NCBI GenBank assembly: GCA_963520375.1
Contig: CAUQQF010000014.1
Location: forward strand, 1 to 50,091
Reading direction: 5' to 3'
Source of the DNA: JABCPE02 sp963520375
Lineage (GTDB): Bacteria; Bacteroidota; Bacteroidia; Flavobacteriales; Weeksellaceae
DNA length: 50,091 nt
The position numbers and the translations under genes were made by a program. Positions 41,423-48,734 of the stretch are shown here, in pieces. Position 1 is the first letter of the stretch; every line of letters begins with the position of its first letter. The notes beneath the pieces are model-generated. The model searched no databases. It saw only the letters and a list, made by a program, of their open reading frames with translations, and was not told the origin of the DNA.

Positions 41423-42431
41423 AATTTAATATTATCTGATTAAACTCTTCTTTATTATTTATCTCTACATTGATAGGCCAGTAGAACAATTTGTCGGTTA
41501 ATTCCTCAAAATCCATCAGCCTTACATAGTCTTTTTCCGTGGTAAGGATTAGTTTTTTCTCACTGAGTTTTTTATACTCTTGGAGCATTTTGTCAATATC
41601 TTCTTTTTTAAAAGAATAATGATCTCTAAACCTCAAATGTTTGATTTTATCCGTGTATTTAGAAACTTCTTTTATCAGCTGAGAAGGATTGGCGATGCCT
41701 GTTATCAGGAGAACCTCATATTGATCCAGCATTTTCACGGGCATCTTCACTTTTGAGGAAGTGATTTCTTCATCATAATCAATGGACGAGAAAAATACTT
41801 TTTGATGTTTTTTAGGCTTAATTTTAGAAATAAAATAGAATTTTTTCTCCTCGGTAAGGTCTTTGGGACATTTGGTAACCATGATGATATCCGCCCTGTC
41901 AGCTCCCGCTCTAGACTCGCGGAGATTTCCCGCAGGAAGCAGATAATCAGAGAAATATGGGTCACTATAATCGGTCAATAAAATATTAAACCCAGCCTGA
42001 ATGGCACGATGCTGATAGCTGTCATCCAAGACCAACACTTGCAGACCAGCCTCCTCTATCAGTCGCTCCGCTCCCACTACTCTATTTTCGCAGACTCCTA
42101 TTGCGATTCGGTTTTTAAATCTTTGGAAAAGCTGCATAGCCTCATCGCCCACCATACGAAAATTACTGTCATAATTTACCATATAGTAGCCTTGGGTCTT
42201 CCTTCCATACCCACGAGAAAGCACACCTGCCTCGTATTCATCCAAAAGAAGTCCCATGAGATACATCACCATGGGAGATTTCCCAGAGCCGCCCACAGAC
42301 AAATTTCCCACTCCGATGATAGGCGTCTGAAACTTAGTAGACTTAAAAAGTCCCTTGTCATAAAGCCAATTTCTACAAGTGGTTATCAAGTCGTAGATTA
42401 GTGAAAAGGGATAAAAGTACCATCTCTTCAT
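41385..42431 (-). CDS. lpxK: Tetraacyldisaccharide 4'-kinase
   Basis: Adds the 4'-phosphate in lipid A building, at the inner membrane. The 348-residue protein (from ATG 42431) has a short N-terminal membrane anchor (YFYPFSLIYDLITTC), the P-loop GNLSVGGSGKSP (42-53), the GYGRKTQGY turn, the DDSYQHRAI Asp-Asp-x-x-Gln-His block typical of LpxK, and the LTTEKDYVRL end. A TTG at 42440 is in frame but sits inside the promoter box. Its presence shows the organism makes lipid A. The 3' end overlaps punA by 38 bases. Confidence 0.95.
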   Translation of the reverse strand: MKRWYFYPFSLIYDLITTCRNWLYDKGLFKSTKFQTPIIGVGNLSVGGSGKSPMVMYLMGLLLDEYEAGVLSRGYGRKTQGYYMVNYDSNFRMVGDEAMQLFQRFKNRIAIGVCENRVVGAERLIEEAGLQVLVLDDSYQHRAIQAGFNILLTDYSDPYFSDYLLPAGNLRESRAGADRADIIMVTKCPKDLTEEKKFYFISKIKPKKHQKVFFSSIDYDEEITSSKVKMPVKMLDQYEVLLITGIANPSQLIKEVSKYTDKIKHLRFRDHYSFKKEDIDKMLQEYKKLSEKKLILTTEKDYVRLMDFEELTDKLFYWPINVEINNKEEFNQIILNYVRENQGNREFH

Positions 42432-42437
42432 AGGGAG

Positions 42438-42445
42438 CAAAAATA
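42438..42445 (-). promoter_or_regulatory. -7 promoter box (TATTTTTG) for lpxK-punA
   Basis: Reverse-strand TATTTTTG, 6 bases upstream of the lpxK ATG at 42431; the leader would be very short or absent. It overlaps the false TTG start. Confidence 0.45.
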
Positions 42446-42486
42446 AGGATTTTTTCTATCATTTATTAACTATCGCCAATTTTTCG

Positions 42487-42494
42487 TAACTTTG
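42487..42494 (+). promoter_or_regulatory. -7 promoter box (TAACTTTG) for the 369-residue lipoprotein
   Basis: TAACTTTG matches TAnnTTTG, 18 bases before the ATG at 42513. An in-frame TTG at 42492 is part of this box and so is not the start. Confidence 0.55.
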
Positions 42495-42512
42495 CATCAA
42501 ATTATTTTAAAT

Positions 42513-43622
42513 ATGAATAGAAAATTAATCCCATTCCTATTGATAGCAGGAGCGTTATTGAGCAGTTGTGGAAGCAGCAGAGATGAAGATATAACCAACC
42601 CTAATACACCTGGAAATACACAACCATCCAGCCCTACAACGCCATCTACACCTACCAATGAAAAACCTAGTGATGAGGAAATAGGAAGAAGAACATATGC
42701 ACAAGAATGGAAAGCTGGTGTGGACTATCTCAGCGCCATCGACATTGCAGATCTTTACAACAATCCGGCTAATGTAAGCACTGCACTAAAAAATTCTGTG
42801 AAATTCGCAGCCCTTACAACTGACCAAAAATACTACACACTGAAAGATAATGACTTGAGTTATTTAACTATCGAAGATATTACATACGATAAACAATACA
42901 TCTCTTTCTACACTAAGTATAAAGGCATCAAAAGTTCTACAAAAAGTACATTAAAATTTGATGCTAGAGATTTTTACAACAAACAATTTACCACCAATAA
43001 CAGCTATGTATCTTCTAAATACATGCGTGGGCTCTACGAATCCTTACCGATAGGGATAGGAAGTCTATTCAGCTACGATAGTCAAAGATATCAAATAGAT
43101 TATGTTGCCGACACAAAGGATAGAAGCGATAGCAACAACTCCCTAAGTCTAAGCATAAGAATCACTGACAAGAAAATATTAGATAGTTCTAAAAACACTT
43201 TTGAAATTCATAAAAATGTTGAAGGTTTTAGAACACTGAAAAACCTTGCTGATGATTTGGCAATTGGGCACAATTTTGATTTTAGAGATAAAGTAAAAGA
43301 TGTAATAAAATTGCATCCTAATAAAACAGATTTAACTCCATATTTAAATAATTTCTTTCAGAATAATTGGCATAAACTTATTTCCATATCTCTAAAATCA
43401 GACCCTAGCAAAGAGTTATCTATAGATGGTCAAAGTCCTTTATATAGAACTATTTCGGGACAGAGTGTTGGCTATATTGATATTTATTTGACACAGCCTA
43501 GATTTGTTCTTACTTCTACTGTTATAGATGGAAGAAACCTAGTTGCAAAAGTAAAATTACAAGATGCTAATGATGTCGTAATAGATAAAGAATACACTAT
43601 CATCGTTCCTAATGTTAAGTAA
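42513..43622 (+). CDS. Surface lipoprotein of unknown function
   Basis: A 369-residue lipoprotein: signal peptide ending LLSSC (lipid Cys19), acidic run (SSRDEDI), then a Pro/Thr/Ser-rich spacer (about 28-55, repeats of SSPTTPSTPTNE) that looks like a flexible linker. The rest is soluble and mixed, with blocks RRTYAQEWKAGVDYLSAIDIADLYNN and later strands VGYIDIYLTQPRFVLTST; it has no cysteines and no family I know. The linker and acidic signal suggest display on the cell surface. Monocistronic, divergent from lpxK, terminator behind. Confidence 0.72.
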   Translation: MNRKLIPFLLIAGALLSSCGSSRDEDITNPNTPGNTQPSSPTTPSTPTNEKPSDEEIGRRTYAQEWKAGVDYLSAIDIADLYNNPANVSTALKNSVKFAALTTDQKYYTLKDNDLSYLTIEDITYDKQYISFYTKYKGIKSSTKSTLKFDARDFYNKQFTTNNSYVSSKYMRGLYESLPIGIGSLFSYDSQRYQIDYVADTKDRSDSNNSLSLSIRITDKKILDSSKNTFEIHKNVEGFRTLKNLADDLAIGHNFDFRDKVKDVIKLHPNKTDLTPYLNNFFQNNWHKLISISLKSDPSKELSIDGQSPLYRTISGQSVGYIDIYLTQPRFVLTSTVIDGRNLVAKVKLQDANDVVIDKEYTIIVPNVK

Positions 43623-43640
43623 TTCTAATAGTAGTATATA

Positions 43641-43672
43641 AAAAAAGCAATCCAAATTTGGATTGTTTTTTT
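43641..43672. terminator. Terminator between the lipoprotein gene and rng
   Basis: An 18-base perfect palindrome (43648-43665) flanked by an A-run and a T-run, between two convergent genes; works in both directions. Confidence 0.85.
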
Positions 43673-43676
43673 CTCT

Positions 43677-45239
43677 TTAATAAGAATGATTCATCAGTTC
43701 TTTTTTCTCTTCATTATACAATCTGTACTCTAAATATTTATAAGAGTCTCTTGGTATAATGGTCACCCACTTATTGTATTTAAACAACCATTTCATTCTG
43801 ATGCTTGTAAAAAATCCTTTGGTAAGGTAGGCTTCTACAAAAGGATGAACATGGAGATACAATCTGCTTTTCTCATGTATCAAGTGGTTTTTGATGGCTT
43901 CTTCCATCTGCTCTACTATCACTATCGGAGCACTTATTTCGCCTATTTCGTTAGGGTTTTCTTCTTTGGTATCTATTATTTTTTCTGGGCGAACCCTTTG
44001 TCTTGTTATTTGTATCAGACCAAATTTACTCGGAGGGAGGATTTTGTGCCTTGCTTTATCTCTCTTCATCTCCTCTTTCAGATGGTCATAAAGTTCTTTA
44101 CGATGCTCGGTATTGCTCATATCTATGAAATCCACCACTATTATCCCGCCCATATCTCGCAGTCTAAGCTGTCTGGCTATCTCTGTTGCTGCGATTTTAT
44201 TTACATTTAGGGCATGGTTTTTATTAGCCTGATTTCCTAATGATATATTATTACCCGAATTCACATCTATGACATGGAGAGCCTCCGTGTGCTCTATTAC
44301 TAGATAAGCTCCTTTGGAACCTGGAATATTCACATGTTTCCCAAAAGACTGTTTCAGCTGTTTTTCTACATTATAATATTCCAAAAGAGGAATATGAGAA
44401 TCATAATACTGAACGATATTTTTACTCTCAGGAGCGATTACTTCTAGGTAATTGCGCATGTCATTTACCATTTGTTCATCATCACAAATGATACTTACAA
44501 AGTCTTGATTAAAATTATCCCTCAAAATAGCAGAAGCCCTATCTTCCTCACTAAGGACTTTACAAGGCGTTTTATTTTTTTGGATATTTCTGAAACAAAT
44601 ATTCCATTTTTCTATCAGCTGGTTCATATCATTATGAAGCTCAGCCACTTTTTTATTTTCTGCTACGGTTCTGATAATCACCCCAAAACCTTCTGGCTTT
44701 ATACTTTCTATCAAAGTTTTCAGCCTTGTTTTTTCTTGGCTATCCTTTATTTTTTTTGATACCGATATTTTTTGGTCAAAAGGAATTAAAACCAAATACC
44801 TCCCTGTCAAGGAGATTTGTGTAGATACCCTTGCCCCTTTTGTGGAAATAGGCTCTTTTGTGATTTGCAGCAGGACTTCATCACCCACAGATAAGACCTT
44901 GTCTATCATTCCATTCTTATCTATCTCTTCCTCTATTGGGAAGGATTTTAGGCTTGGTGATTGGATTTTTTTATTCAAAATCCCTTTTAATAGGTTTTGG
45001 TAAGTTCTAAACTCTGGCCCCAAATCCTGATAATGCAAAAAGGCATCCTTGTCAGAGCCTATATTGACAAAAGCTGCATTCAGGTTCGGTGCTAGTTTTT
45101 TTACTTTACCAACGAATAAATCCCCTACTACATACTCACTATCTTGTTCCTCCGTATGGAGTTCGAAGAGTCTTCCATCTTCTATTAGAGCAATTTTAGA
45201 AGCCTCTTCCTCATAAGATATAATTAACTCTTTCTTCAT
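43677..45239 (-). CDS. rng: Ribonuclease G/E-family endoribonuclease
   Basis: Cuts single-stranded AU-rich RNA, for rRNA maturation and mRNA decay. In 520 residues: the S1 domain (about 38-110, GDLFVGKVKKLAPNLNAAFVNIGSDKDAFL), the RNase H-like and DNase I-like parts, and the two catalytic Asp blocks HVIDVNSGNN and GIIVVDFIDM. The length is that of RNase G, without the RNase E degradosome tail. The CPxC zinc link of E. coli RNase E is not visible. It has its own -7 box at 45283-45290. Confidence 0.95.
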   Translation of the reverse strand: MKKELIISYEEEASKIALIEDGRLFELHTEEQDSEYVVGDLFVGKVKKLAPNLNAAFVNIGSDKDAFLHYQDLGPEFRTYQNLLKGILNKKIQSPSLKSFPIEEEIDKNGMIDKVLSVGDEVLLQITKEPISTKGARVSTQISLTGRYLVLIPFDQKISVSKKIKDSQEKTRLKTLIESIKPEGFGVIIRTVAENKKVAELHNDMNQLIEKWNICFRNIQKNKTPCKVLSEEDRASAILRDNFNQDFVSIICDDEQMVNDMRNYLEVIAPESKNIVQYYDSHIPLLEYYNVEKQLKQSFGKHVNIPGSKGAYLVIEHTEALHVIDVNSGNNISLGNQANKNHALNVNKIAATEIARQLRLRDMGGIIVVDFIDMSNTEHRKELYDHLKEEMKRDKARHKILPPSKFGLIQITRQRVRPEKIIDTKEENPNEIGEISAPIVIVEQMEEAIKNHLIHEKSRLYLHVHPFVEAYLTKGFFTSIRMKWLFKYNKWVTIIPRDSYKYLEYRLYNEEKKELMNHSY

Positions 45240-45282
45240 TTTTTTTGGCTTTCTAATAATACTTTTCTTTTACTTAAATAAA

Positions 45283-45290
45283 CAAAAATA
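45283..45290 (-). promoter_or_regulatory. -7 promoter box (TATTTTTG) for rng
   Basis: Reverse-strand TATTTTTG, 43 bases upstream of the rng ATG. Just upstream, ccaactata (45321-45329) and tatagtcgg (45289-45297) could pair around a long loop. Confidence 0.4.
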
Positions 45291-45352
45291 TAGTCGGTTC
45301 CATTTTCAAAAATAAAAACACCAACTATATTCTTATGTTTTCCTACTGAAGA

Positions 45353-45445
45353 CTATTTTTTCTTCTTATGTCTATTTAGTCTTCTTCTCTTTTTTCTCTT
45401 GTGGGTAGCCACCTTATGTCTCTTTCTTTTCTTTCCGCTTGGCAT
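45353..45445 (-). CDS. Very small basic protein (30 residues), possibly ribosomal
   Basis: The reverse strand codes MPSGKKRKRHKVATHKRKKRR and nine more residues, ending KKKK: 30 residues, about two thirds Lys, Arg or His, with ATG and TAG codons. Small Lys/Arg/His-only proteins of this look are found in many Bacteroidota genomes and resemble tiny ribosomal proteins that thread into rRNA. It lies between HU (42 bases) and rng, on the same strand, so it may share a transcript with HU. Its strong composition makes it a real gene; the ribosomal role is inference. Confidence 0.75.
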   Translation of the reverse strand: MPSGKKRKRHKVATHKRKKRRRLNRHKKKK

Positions 45446-45487
45446 AGCTTTAATGTTTTTATTCTGTTATTACTCAGTGAATTATAT

Positions 45488-45778
45488 TTATTTTACTTTT
45501 ACTTTTGATTTTACCTTTTCTACGAAAGTCTTAGAAGGCTTAAATGCTGGTATATTATGTGCAGGAATTTGGATTGCAGTATTTTTAGAGATATTTCTAC
45601 CTGTTTTTGCTGCTCTTGTTTTGATAATGAAGGATCCAAAACCTCTAAGATACACATTATCACCATTATACATGGTTGTTCTTATCTCCTGCATAAACGC
45701 CTCTATGATTCTCTGAGTTTCATTTTTCTCAGTTCCTAACTTATTTGCAATTGCATTTACTAATTCTGCCTTTGTCAT
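45488..45778 (-). CDS. HU-family DNA-binding protein
   Basis: A 96-residue histone-like protein that bends and packs DNA as a dimer. MTKAELVNAIANKLG is the family start, then the GDNVYLRGFGSFIIKTR strand and the arm AAKTGRNISKNTAIQIPA with the IPAHNIPAFKPSKTF end; the Pro of the arm tip is replaced by Ala-Ile-Gln-Ile-Pro order as in many Bacteroidota HU proteins. The frame runs 30 residues further upstream, but ATG 45778 is the family start and the promoter box lies in that extension. Confidence 0.95.
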   Translation of the reverse strand: MTKAELVNAIANKLGTEKNETQRIIEAFMQEIRTTMYNGDNVYLRGFGSFIIKTRAAKTGRNISKNTAIQIPAHNIPAFKPSKTFVEKVKSKVKVK

Positions 45779-45793
45779 TTCCTTTTTTGTTTT

Positions 45794-45801
45794 TATTTTT
45801 G
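45794..45801 (+). promoter_or_regulatory. -7 promoter box (TATTTTTG) for mutY
   Basis: Forward TATTTTTG, 22 bases before the TTG start of mutY. It nearly touches the HU promoter box on the other strand. Confidence 0.45.
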
Positions 45802-45806
45802 GTGTG

Positions 45807-45814
45807 CAAATATA
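45807..45814 (-). promoter_or_regulatory. -7 promoter box (TATATTTG) for HU
   Basis: Reverse-strand TATATTTG, 28 bases upstream of the HU ATG at 45778. Confidence 0.5.
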
Positions 45815-45823
45815 TAAAAAATT

Positions 45824-46870
45824 TTGAAAACAATTAAACAAAATTCTGATTTTCTTTACATTGGTCAAAAATTACTGCTCTGGTACAGCCAAAATGCAAG
45901 AGTTTTGCCATGGCGAACCACCCAAAATCCTTATAATGTGTGGATTTCGGAGATTATTCTCCAGCAGACCCGCGTGGAGCAGGGATTGGAATATTATATC
46001 AATTTCACCAATAGATTTAAAGATATAGAATCTCTCGCCGAGGCTGATATAGACGAAGTCCTCCTCTACTGGAAAGGGCTGGGATATTATTCCAGAGCTA
46101 TCAATCTGCACAAAGCAGCACAGCAAATCATGCAGGATTATCAAGGTATTTTCCCAAATAATTACCACGAAATTCTAAAACTAAAAGGCATCGGAAAATA
46201 CACCGCAGCTGCCATTTCCAGTATTTGTTTCAACGAAAAAAGACCTGCTGTGGATGGCAATTTTTACCGCGTTTTATCCAGAATTTTCACTGATGATTTT
46301 GACATTTCAAAAACAAAAGCCCACAATTATTTCTCGGAATTAGCGCTTTTGATAATGCCTGACAGAGATTTTGGCGATTTTAATCAAGCGATAATGGATC
46401 TGGGAGCAAATATCTGCAAACCTAAGAATCCTTCCTGTGATATCTGCCCTGTTCATGGAGATTGTTTGGCTTTTCAGCTCGGAAAAACTGCCGATTTTCC
46501 TGTAAAAACAAAGAAAATCAAACCCGAAGACATGAACCTCATCTATTATTTCATCCGATACGAAAATTCTTTCCTTATCAAACAGCGAGATGACAGCTCT
46601 ATTTGGAAAAAACTCTACGATTTTCCTGATAAAATCAACGAATTTTTAGAAAAATTCATCATAAAAGAAGAGGAAATTTCCCACAAACTAACCCACAAAA
46701 ACCTTAATATCAAAATTTACAGCATCACACTGATTGACAGCACTTTATTCCAAATTTTCAAAAAGGAAAACAATTTAGAAATATTAGATTTAAAAGATTT
46801 TGACCAAAAATCCTTCCCAAAACCTTTAGAAAAATTCATCAAATCGCTAAATATCCATCGCCATCACTAA
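45824..46870 (+). CDS. mutY: A/G-specific adenine DNA glycosylase
   Basis: Removes adenine paired with 8-oxoguanine. In 348 residues: catalytic Glu43 (SEIILQQT), the helix-hairpin-helix LKGIGKYTAAAI (120-131), Asp144 (AVDGNFYRVLSR), and the iron-sulfur cluster cysteines 198, 205, 208 and 214 (C-x6-C-x2-C-x5-C), followed by a C-terminal NUDIX-like domain (about 235-348) that reads the 8-oxoguanine. The only start codon that keeps the N-terminus is TTG at 45824; there is no in-frame ATG before the catalytic part. The 3' end overlaps the comF-like gene by 24 bases, tail to tail. Confidence 0.95.
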   Translation: MKTIKQNSDFLYIGQKLLLWYSQNARVLPWRTTQNPYNVWISEIILQQTRVEQGLEYYINFTNRFKDIESLAEADIDEVLLYWKGLGYYSRAINLHKAAQQIMQDYQGIFPNNYHEILKLKGIGKYTAAAISSICFNEKRPAVDGNFYRVLSRIFTDDFDISKTKAHNYFSELALLIMPDRDFGDFNQAIMDLGANICKPKNPSCDICPVHGDCLAFQLGKTADFPVKTKKIKPEDMNLIYYFIRYENSFLIKQRDDSSIWKKLYDFPDKINEFLEKFIIKEEEISHKLTHKNLNIKIYSITLIDSTLFQIFKKENNLEILDLKDFDQKSFPKPLEKFIKSLNIHRHH

Positions 46871-47497
46871 TATACTTACTTTGTTTTTCTTATTTTTAAG
46901 GAATTCCCAAGCAATGGCGCTCATCGTGTTCCCTGTGGTAAATACATCATCTATCAATAGAATATGTTGATTTTCAATTTCTTTCGTGAGAGAAAAATCA
47001 TATTTAGTTTCTTCTCTGTGGGATTTGTCTTTTTGAGCTTGAGCTTTGCTGTGACTGTTTCTTTTGAGTAAATTATGGTCAAACGGAATTCCATATTCAG
47101 AGGACAAAACCTCCGTAAAAAGATGTAACTGATTGTACCCCCGCTCTTTAAGTTTCTTTGGGTGAAGCGGAACGCTGACCAACAAATCTGGTTTTTCTCC
47201 TTTAAACCTAAAATTTTCCACGACCCATTTCGCTAAAATTCCGCCAATTTTTTCCTGATTTCGGTATTTCAGCTGGTGAATGAGTTCCCTAGAAAGTCCC
47301 TTTTTATCAAAATACATAAGGGCATAAGCCGCCTCCAAAGGAAACAGGCTTTCTGCCTTTCTTTTCAGAAGATTTTCTCCAAAATCCCAATGCGTGAAAT
47401 GTATTTTATCCAAACATTTCACGCAGACAATTTCATCTTTGGGAATGATTTCATCACAGTTTAGGCAGCGATTCGGGAATAATACATCCAAAAACAT
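46847..47497 (-). CDS. ComF-family phosphoribosyltransferase-like protein
   Basis: A 216-residue protein with an N-terminal zinc ribbon (Cys11, Cys14, Cys25, Cys28: CLNC and CVKC) and a type I phosphoribosyltransferase domain ending in the PRPP-loop ILLIDDVFTTGNTMSAI (about 181-197). The family is linked to DNA uptake (ComFC) in competent bacteria and is present in many that are not known to be competent. The substrate is unknown. It runs convergent with mutY, overlapping it by 24 bases, and follows the NamZ-like gene after 6 bases. Confidence 0.9.
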   Translation of the reverse strand: MFLDVLFPNRCLNCDEIIPKDEIVCVKCLDKIHFTHWDFGENLLKRKAESLFPLEAAYALMYFDKKGLSRELIHQLKYRNQEKIGGILAKWVVENFRFKGEKPDLLVSVPLHPKKLKERGYNQLHLFTEVLSSEYGIPFDHNLLKRNSHSKAQAQKDKSHREETKYDFSLTKEIENQHILLIDDVFTTGNTMSAIAWEFLKNKKNKVSILVMAMDI

Positions 47498-47503
47498 CTG
47501 TTC

Positions 47504-48730
47504 CTAATCTTGATACACTACATATTTAGTTCTTATCTTTTCAAAATCAGAAAGCCCTTTCTGCCATGTTTGTCGGATTTCTGCTTCGGATTTTCCTGCT
47601 ATTATCTGCTTTCTGAGTTCATCCGTTCCTGCCAAAGTATCAAACCAATATTTACCCTTTGCATCTTTTAGGAAAAATGATTTTTGTGGATTTTTATAGT
47701 TTTTATAAGCCTTTATTACCCATTCCAAACTAAGCTCGCGCAGGTCTTTGTCATAATTTCTCAAATCCTCTCCATAGCACAGCTGACCATTTAAGAACGG
47801 GTTTTTAGAACCAAAACTAGGTTTCGGAATGAATTCATATTTCATATTCTTAATCCAAGGCGAACCATAGATTTGGAAAGGTATATCTGTCCCTCGCCCT
47901 ACGGAAACTTCGGCTCCTTCGAAGAAGCACAAACTTGGATAAAGATTTATCGCTTTGTCATTCGGCAGGTTAGGCGATGGCTTCTCCAAAAGCGGATAGC
48001 GGTTTTTCTTGTGATAGCCTTTCATTTTTATGAGTGTATATTTTGCCTGAACTTTATTTTTAAGCCATTTTTCGCCATTTACCATTTTTCCGTACTCTCC
48101 TATGGTAAGCCCATAGACCACAGGCACTGGATGAAGCCCTACAAAAGAAGTCCATTCTTTTCTCAGCACCGGCCCATCTGTATAGCCGTCATGTGGATTG
48201 GGTCTATCCAAAACGATGATTTCCACGCCGTTTTCTGCTCCTGCTTCCATTACATAAGCAAGCGTAGATATATAGGTATAAAACCTAACTCCCACATCCT
48301 GAATATCAAACAAGATAACATCCAAATCCTTCATATGGGCTGGCGTAGGTTTTTTGGTATTTGCATAAAGCGAAACTATCGGAATGCCTGTCTTGGTATC
48401 CACTCCATTTTTCACAACTTCCCCAGCATCTGCCACTCCACGAAAGCCGTGTTCAGGAGCAAAAACCCTTTTTACGGCCACTCCATTTTCTTTCAAAAAG
48501 TCTACGATGCTTTGTTTTTTCTTATTGATGGTCACCAGCCCAGTCTGATTGGTCACCACTCCCACGGATTTCCCTTTTAGCAGCGGCAGGTATTTTTCTG
48601 GCTGGTCTGCGCCTGTTACAAACTCCTCATTTTCTGAGTTTTTAGATTTTTGTGCATTAAAAAATTGATTATTTACAAAAAGCATTAGTATAATCAATAC
48701 AAAATTTTTACTTTTGGCTCTTAAATTCAT
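47504..48730 (-). CDS. DUF1343 exported protein, NamZ-like exo-muramidase
   Basis: A 408-residue exported protein (signal peptide to about 27, FFNAQ) of the DUF1343 family. Family blocks: LLKGKSVGVVTNQTGLV, FAPEHGFRGVADAGE, LFDIQDVGVRFYTYISTL, LDRPNPHDG, PSPNLPNDKAINLYPSLCFFEGAEVSVGRGTD. DUF1343 includes NamZ, an exo-N-acetylmuramidase that releases MurNAc from peptidoglycan fragments (known from Bacillus and from Tannerella), so wall recycling is the likely role. The GxD residues of EGAEVSVGRGTD are kept. Divergent from the permease gene, with start codons 4 bases apart. Confidence 0.88.
   Translation of the reverse strand: MNLRAKSKNFVLIILMLFVNNQFFNAQKSKNSENEEFVTGADQPEKYLPLLKGKSVGVVTNQTGLVTINKKKQSIVDFLKENGVAVKRVFAPEHGFRGVADAGEVVKNGVDTKTGIPIVSLYANTKKPTPAHMKDLDVILFDIQDVGVRFYTYISTLAYVMEAGAENGVEIIVLDRPNPHDGYTDGPVLRKEWTSFVGLHPVPVVYGLTIGEYGKMVNGEKWLKNKVQAKYTLIKMKGYHKKNRYPLLEKPSPNLPNDKAINLYPSLCFFEGAEVSVGRGTDIPFQIYGSPWIKNMKYEFIPKPSFGSKNPFLNGQLCYGEDLRNYDKDLRELSLEWVIKAYKNYKNPQKSFFLKDAKGKYWFDTLAGTDELRKQIIAGKSEAEIRQTWQKGLSDFEKIRTKYVVYQD
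48709..48716 (+). promoter_or_regulatory. -7 promoter box (TACTTTTG) for the permease gene
   Basis: Forward TACTTTTG, inside the 5' end of the divergent NamZ-like gene and 18 bases before the chosen TTG start at 48735. A TTG at 48714 that could extend the frame is part of this box. Confidence 0.5.
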
Positions 48731-48734
48731 TATT

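Noticed and set aside
45399..45716. A 105-codon + strand frame with hydrophobic segments opposite HU
   Set aside because: It overlaps HU and the 30-residue basic protein, both recognised on the other strand; hydrophobic look comes from the complementary Lys codons.
47873..48580. A 235-codon open frame on the + strand inside the NamZ-like gene
   Set aside because: Antisense shadow of a well-recognised family; protein is rich in Cys, His and Phe in no pattern.
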